A stretch of 64,000 bases of DNA from JAFDCJ01 sp964527835 (lineage in GTDB: Bacteria; Desulfobacterota; Desulfobacteria; Desulfobacterales; JAFDCJ01), in contig CAZGNV010000007.1 in NCBI GenBank assembly GCA_964527835.1, positions 33,289 to 97,288 on the forward strand. The letters run 5' to 3'. How positions within the stretch are numbered: the stretch's first letter is position 1; every line of letters begins with the position of its first letter. The notes under the pieces are model-generated. The model made no database searches. It saw nothing but the letters and a program-made list of their open reading frames with translations, and was not told the origin of the DNA. Below, one piece after another: positions 60,199-64,000 of the stretch. The translations under genes and the position numbers were made by a program.

Positions 60199-60501
60199 TC
60201 AGGCGGAAGGAAGATCGACTTTTTCCAGGATCTGCCCGTCGGCATTCAGGATGAAGACCTGAAAATTATTGCGGCTGGCCTCCTGGGCCAGTTCGCCCAG
60301 AAAGATGGCCTGGACTTCGTATTTTGTTCCCCGCCGGGTGGCCATGTGGATCAGGCACTGCTGGGCCTCTTCCTTTTGATAAAAGGCCGGAATAAAGGAA
60401 ATGTCGCTTTCCTGATCATGCTGGCCGAGAAACTGCTCGTTTTTGCCGGGGTTCTGGATCACCACCCAGACCCAGGTGTCGGGTTTTGGCGTGCGGGTCA
60501 T
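60199..60501 (-). CDS. Unknown small protein, last gene of an overlapping three-gene unit
   Basis: 100 residues, no membrane segment: KPDTWVWVVIQNPGKNEQFL, then FIPAFYQKEEAQQCLIHMAT, ending VFILNADGQILEKVDLPS. The mix of strands and helices suggests a compact alpha/beta domain, not recognised. AAAGGAGG stands six bases before the ATG, which overlaps the preceding stop (ATGA). Function unknown; the Dabb neighbour hints at a common stress or cofactor role, inferred only from coupling. Confidence 0.7.
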   Translation of the reverse strand: MTRTPKPDTWVWVVIQNPGKNEQFLGQHDQESDISFIPAFYQKEEAQQCLIHMATRRGTKYEVQAIFLGELAQEASRNNFQVFILNADGQILEKVDLPSA

Positions 60502-60860
60502 GTGAGACCTCCTTTCAAACCGAAAGGAGAAAGCTCTCCAGCCGGTCGGGAGGCGACAGATCCTGCATCCGAGCCTTTAAAGTCCACCGTGATAATCCGT
60601 TCACACAGCTGCTGGATCCTTTTTGCCACCGGCCGGTGGGCGGGATGTTCCAGGTAGCGTTCCACAGCCTGAACATTGGCAAACAGCGCCACCAGGGCAA
60701 AATCATAGGACCTCGGAGAGCGGACCACATCCCGGCCGAATTCATAGGTATGGATTTCTCTTATTTTCTCCGGCAATTCATCCAGAATTTTTTCGAGATC
60801 ATCGATATCGGCATCACTGACATCGGCCTTGAACTTCAACAGCACCACGTGGTTGATCAT
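60498..60860 (-). CDS. Dabb (stress-responsive alpha/beta barrel) domain protein
   Basis: 120 residues. Typical Dabb opening MINHVVLLKFKADVSDADID, then YEFGRDVVRSPRSYDFALVA and YLEHPAHRPVAKRI. The domain forms dimeric ferredoxin-like barrels; known members act as small lyases, cyclases or stress proteins. An extra C-terminal tail of about 20 residues follows. Both ends overlap neighbouring genes by ATGA, so the three are translated together. Confidence 0.85.
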   Translation of the reverse strand: MINHVVLLKFKADVSDADIDDLEKILDELPEKIREIHTYEFGRDVVRSPRSYDFALVALFANVQAVERYLEHPAHRPVAKRIQQLCERIITVDFKGSDAGSVASRPAGELSPFGLKGGLT

Positions 60861-61324
60861 TTGACGGCCTTTCTTTTCATCTGGCGGGCGTTTTTGCGCT
60901 GCCACTGGATCTGGTTTTTGATTTCACTGAGGATAAAGGAGCTTTTCAGACTTTTGGCAACGATGTCAAGGCTCGGTTCGGCACCGGTGTTTTTTTTCAT
61001 GAACTCGCGGGTGGCCTGGATGGATTCTATCACGCAGCGCTCAAAAAATCCGGCCCGGGCCAGGATGTTCCTGCCGGGACCGCCAAGCATGTCAAAGCGC
61101 CAGAAGGGTTCCTTGACATTGATTTTTTTCCGGCTCGCGGTCTGCGCCGCTTTTTTCAACTGGTATTTGATCTGATTGCCGACCTCGTTGAGAATGAAAT
61201 AGGATTTCAAGGCTTCGGCAATTTCGGCCTGGCTCGGCTCCACCCGGGTGGCTTCCCGAACATATTGCATGATCGTCACAACAGCATCGGTCATGCTGTC
61301 GCCAATGCGAATGAATTGCGCCAA
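60857..61324 (-). CDS. Unknown basic protein built from two copies of one module
   Basis: 155 residues. The same segment occurs twice: EPSQAEIAEALKSYFILNEV with GNQIKYQLKKA, and EPSLDIVAKSLKSSFILSEI with KNQIQWQRKNA, about 86 residues apart. Each is helical with a conserved SFIL/YFIL core. The start is TTG, set by AAGGAG five bases upstream; the next ATG is 30 bases in. No family recognised. First gene of the overlapping unit. Confidence 0.72.
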   Translation of the reverse strand: MAQFIRIGDSMTDAVVTIMQYVREATRVEPSQAEIAEALKSYFILNEVGNQIKYQLKKAAQTASRKKINVKEPFWRFDMLGGPGRNILARAGFFERCVIESIQATREFMKKNTGAEPSLDIVAKSLKSSFILSEIKNQIQWQRKNARQMKRKAVK

Positions 61325-61468
61325 AGTTGCTCCTTAATCAATTGTGTAATCACCATAAAATATAAAATTATAGGTAGTTGTCAAGAAGTTGCGCATATTC
61401 TTAAAAAGCCCGACGCATATTGCGCACCAACGGCCGCAATTTTTTGGGCAGTTGTGAAATTGCCGCTT

Positions 61469-62461
61469 TTATTGGTTCGGCCGGAATACGACCTTGAAGT
61501 CCCGTTGCATGCTGACAATATTCCAGTGGGCCGAACGGGCTTTTTCCAGCAGTCTGGTTTTGTGATATTCGTATTCCCGCCCGGCATCGTCATGGTCCAG
61601 GATGCTGACCAAGTGCGGCAGACGGCCGGCGGCGGTCATCTCCAGCATGGCCAGATCCCCGCCGGAATTGCCAAAAGCGAAAATCACCGGCAGCAGTCCC
61701 CGTTCGCGGATGCGCACCACCTTGTTTTCATCGGCATTATAGGGATTGAAATAGTCCGTGTTCCGGACGAACACCGGCGGTCCGCCGCTGTCGGATTGCA
61801 GCCGGAAGGCGACCATGGTGCCGATGATATGCTCCGGGGCGATGTTTAAGATTTCCCTGGAGATGCTGCGAATGAACTCCTGCTGGGAGGTGGAGACGAT
61901 ATATACCTCGAACCCATGGTCTTTGAGGTAATCGATCAGGTCAACCATGGGGGCATAAAACATCTCGATATAGGGTCGCTGAAATCTCGGGTGCATCCGG
62001 GTGAACAGAAACCGACGGCAGTAGTCGGTGTAAAATTGGAGCGTCTCGCCGGCAAACGCTTCGGCAATCGCTGCTTTGACGTTATGGTACAGGTAGGTCG
62101 AATCATTTTCAGCCACTGCCCGGTACAGGGGGTTGGTTTTCAATTGCGGGTTGGCCCTGGCTTTTTCCAGCAGGCGCTGCTTGGTCAGGACGACTTCTAT
62201 ATAATCCGGTTTTTCACACAAAATGGTGCCGTCCATGTCAAGCACCGCCCGGCGATGGACCCGGGGGACAAAATTTTCATTTGCCGGGTCCGACACAGAC
62301 TGCACGAAAGAGACGATGCGCTGTTTTGCCGGCCCGTCGTTCCAGGAAAGCAGATCGCCTTGGATGTCGAGACTGCTGAGGTTTTTCCCGGCGCACAGGG
62401 GTGCGGCAAAGACGGCCGGTATAAAAAGAATGAATAGCAATAGCCCCAGGTGTTTTTTCAT
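61469..62461 (-). CDS. Secreted HAD-superfamily phosphatase
   Basis: 330 residues with signal peptide (HLGLLLFILFIPAVFAAPLC). HAD motif I RRAVLDMDGTILCEKPDY (both Asp), motif II VYIVSTSQQE (Ser/Thr), later Lys near NADENKVVRIRERG and motif IV FAFGNSGGDLAMLE. A helical cap lies between motifs I and II. It acts in the periplasm as a phosphatase of unknown substrate, like phosphoserine-phosphatase-type secreted HADs. GAGGAGGAAAAA precedes the ATG. Confidence 0.88.
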   Translation of the reverse strand: MKKHLGLLLFILFIPAVFAAPLCAGKNLSSLDIQGDLLSWNDGPAKQRIVSFVQSVSDPANENFVPRVHRRAVLDMDGTILCEKPDYIEVVLTKQRLLEKARANPQLKTNPLYRAVAENDSTYLYHNVKAAIAEAFAGETLQFYTDYCRRFLFTRMHPRFQRPYIEMFYAPMVDLIDYLKDHGFEVYIVSTSQQEFIRSISREILNIAPEHIIGTMVAFRLQSDSGGPPVFVRNTDYFNPYNADENKVVRIRERGLLPVIFAFGNSGGDLAMLEMTAAGRLPHLVSILDHDDAGREYEYHKTRLLEKARSAHWNIVSMQRDFKVVFRPNQ

Positions 62462-62533
62462 TTTTTCCTCCTCAACTATTTATCCCGGTGGTTGTTGCGG
62501 TGGGACAAGAAGCTTCGATGCACCTCCAGCAGC

Positions 62534-62589
62534 TCCCGAAAAGGCTTGCTTAAGCGAGAAATTGGACTTTTTGCGGGAACATCATAGAT
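62534..62589 (+). repeat. Dispersed intergenic repeat, family 1, copy D
   Basis: Reads CCCGAAAAGGCTTGCTTAAG, then CGAGAAATTGGACTTTTTGC and GGGAACATCAT. Its first 20 bases equal those of copy A, 60 kb away. It lies between upp and the HAD gene. Confidence 0.75.
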
Positions 62590-62599
62590 GGAGAACGGA

Positions 62600-63226
62600 T
62601 TACTTGGTGCCGAAAATTTTATCGCCGGCATCCCCCAGACCGGGCAGGATGTATCCGATGTCGTTGAGCTTTTCATCGATGGCGGCCACGTAAACATCGA
62701 CATCCGGATGGGCGGCGGTCAGTTTTTCAATTCCTTCCGGTGCGGCGACCATAAAAATTCCCTTGATGTGCCGGCAGCCGGATTCCTTGATCAGGTCGAT
62801 GGCGGCAATCAAAGAGCCGCCGGTGGCCAGCATGGGGTCGATGATCAGTGCGATGCGCTCCTGCATGGCGCTGGTCATCTTGACATAATACCTGACGGGC
62901 TGCAGGGTTTCTTCGTTGCGGTAAAGCCCCACAACACTGACCCGGGCAGATGGGATCAGGTTCAGCACCCCGGGCATCATCCCCAGGCCGGCCCGCAGAA
63001 TCGGCACCACGGTAATTTTTTTGCCCTTGATTTTCTCGACCTCGATGGGCCCGGCCCATCCCTGAATGGTCTTTTTTTCGGTTTCCAGGTCTTTGGTCGC
63101 TTCGTAGGTCAGCAAGGTGGCCAGTTCGGACGCCAGATCTCTGAAATCCTTGGTCGTGACGTCGTTTTGTCTCATCAAGGCGAGTTTGTGTCTGATCAGT
63201 GGATGCTCAACAACATGTACCGGCAC
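62600..63226 (-). CDS. upp: Uracil phosphoribosyltransferase
   Basis: 208 residues, the normal Upp length. It makes UMP from uracil and PRPP in pyrimidine salvage. PRPP loop: LIIDPMLATGGSLIAAIDLI. Uracil-binding end: DEKLNDIGYILPGLGDAGDK with YILPGLGDAGD conserved. Early motif HPLIRHKLALMRQND. The start is GTG, with AAAGGAGG five bases upstream; the frame extends further but lacks similarity. It stands alone, without a uracil permease beside it. Confidence 0.97.
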   Translation of the reverse strand: MPVHVVEHPLIRHKLALMRQNDVTTKDFRDLASELATLLTYEATKDLETEKKTIQGWAGPIEVEKIKGKKITVVPILRAGLGMMPGVLNLIPSARVSVVGLYRNEETLQPVRYYVKMTSAMQERIALIIDPMLATGGSLIAAIDLIKESGCRHIKGIFMVAAPEGIEKLTAAHPDVDVYVAAIDEKLNDIGYILPGLGDAGDKIFGTK

Positions 63227-63360
63227 GGCGACCTCCTTTTTTACAGGGGTTAACCCCTTGCATGGGGATGGCGAGGGGAAATTCGCCCGTGCGAATTTCC
63301 CTGGTCGCTGCCAGTCATATTGCAAATGACCCTTGAGTGTCAAGCTCCAGAATGATATTT

Positions 63361-63672
63361 CTAGCGGGCCTGAAATACCCCCAGGGGTCTGCTGAAGGTG
63401 TAGGCGGCAGGTTCCTTGACAAGTTTTTCGCCGGCGGTGTCCACGTTGTCTCCCAGCGCTGAAAAGGGAAGGGACAAAACAAAGGCCACCGATCCCAGGG
63501 CGGTTGCGATGAGACCCACCGGGCGGACCATGATAAAATCAAAGAGCATGGCGCCGCCGCTTGGATCCTCGGCCTCGAAGTATTCGGTCGCCAGGGCGGC
63601 GGACCCGAAGGGGACGGCCACCAGTGCCAGAATCAGCACGACAACCAGGTTTTTTTTCGCGATCTTGACCAT
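63361..63672 (-). CDS. Small conserved-looking membrane protein of unknown function
   Basis: 103 residues. N-terminal signal or anchor (KNLVVVLILALVAVPFGSAA), then a hydrophobic segment FIMVRPVGLIATALGSVAFV and LSLPFSALGDNV, ending FSRPLGVFQAR. Small proteins with the pattern DF..VRP.GL..T..G...F....PFS..G are found in many proteobacteria, but their role is unknown. AGGAGGACGT precedes the ATG. It lies upstream of upp on the same strand with 134 bases between. Confidence 0.7.
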   Translation of the reverse strand: MVKIAKKNLVVVLILALVAVPFGSAALATEYFEAEDPSGGAMLFDFIMVRPVGLIATALGSVAFVLSLPFSALGDNVDTAGEKLVKEPAAYTFSRPLGVFQAR

Positions 63673-64000
63673 ACGTCCTCCTAACCCATGATTAGTTTCC
63701 CTCCGGCACGGGTTGCAGCCCGCCCGGGGGTGGTTTGCCGTTCATGTTTTTTCGTTATGTGCCATAAACAACTTATTATAACGTTTTCCGGTTGTAAATT
63801 TCAATAAGTTTGTTAAAAAACACTGAATCTTCTCTTGCCGGACTGTGTTTTCAATCTGCGTTCAAAATGCAGACACACCAACCGGATAGATTATCGGCAC
63901 AAAGAGCAAAACCTTGACCTTTGATATTGACGGCGACCGAAAAGGGTTGATGTCGCTCGAAAATGACTTCCAACGAACTCAATTCGCTGGAAGTGGTTCA
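63673..64000. other. Right-edge intergenic region with family 1 repeat
   Basis: No gene supported. An AACTTATT/AATAAGTT pair lies near 63770-63812. The right end holds repeat copy F. Confidence 0.4.
63936..64000 (+). repeat. Dispersed intergenic repeat, family 1, copy F (edge)
   Basis: Contains CCGAAAAGGGTTGATGTCGC and TCGAAAATGACTTCCA, then a hairpin whose arms are CTTCCA..CGAA and TTCG.TGGAAG, ending TGGAAGTGGTTCA. The last block is the reverse complement of 4422-4434. Confidence 0.6.

Noticed and set aside
1..64000. Search for tRNA, rRNA and attachment sites
   Set aside because: No cloverleaf-like or rRNA-like stretch and no att-type direct repeats were recognised by eye; a dedicated scan could still find one.

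Overview
The window looks like one scaffold of a sulfate-reducing, anaerobic member of the Desulfobacterota (deltaproteobacterial type). The evidence is a complete hmcABCDEF operon (16-haem cytochrome, ferredoxin, NrfD-type subunit, small subunit, cytochrome b and HdrD/DsrK-like subunit). Supporting signs are an Rrf2 regulator upstream, a DsrE-family protein, a fused pyruvate:ferredoxin oxidoreductase, a class I fumarase and several iron-sulfur proteins. An exact 100-N run with identical 55-base flanks marks it as a draft, probably metagenomic, assembly. Most of the DNA is GC-rich, but about 31.3-34.6 kb is clearly AT-rich.

Layout. 1-6.7 kb: truncated AsmA protein, DsrE-family protein, a GT39-type glycosyltransferase broken by the false gap, an M20 peptidase and a class II glutamine amidotransferase. 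6.7-15.6 kb: ABM-domain protein, archaemetzincin-like protease, a eukaryote-type fused HisH-HisF, a penicillin-binding transpeptidase, small proteins, a lipoprotein, HIT and GalT-like proteins. 16-23.4 kb: TerB/TPR pair, CPA1 antiporter and MFS pair, ferredoxin, MurB, YihY/BrkB protein and a 46-residue lipoprotein.

23.7-34.6 kb is the accessory region. It holds three exported proteins in a row (a tail-fibre-like protein, a calcium-binding-repeat protein with a YD-like tail, and a 2017-residue SpvB/FG-GAP/RHS protein). AT-rich small membrane-protein genes follow, which are candidate immunity genes. Next come a RAYT-type HUH transposase between 17-bp inverted repeats, a broken histidine phosphatase, and a GEMM-like riboswitch with a terminator in front of a 28-residue membrane microprotein. 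A promoter-terminator unit precedes a DEAD-box helicase.

34.6-39.7 kb: helicase, GT4 glycosyltransferase, FmdB zinc ribbon, a cereblon-type CULT-domain protein, a coiled-coil protein and an MBL hydrolase. 39.8-54 kb is one energy-metabolism block: an Rrf2 gene with a palindrome at its promoter, hmcA-F, a conserved-looking unknown, a double UspA protein, a receiver-only regulator and three kinases, one with a periplasmic cytochrome c-like sensor. By analogy with the Desulfovibrio hmc/rrf1/rrf2 locus it probably senses redox state and controls electron flow between periplasm and cytoplasm. 54-64 kb: fumarase, PFOR, a phosphoesterase, a three-gene overlapping operon, a secreted HAD phosphatase, upp and a small membrane protein. 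Two families of short intergenic repeats are scattered across the window. No rRNA, tRNA or CRISPR array was seen.
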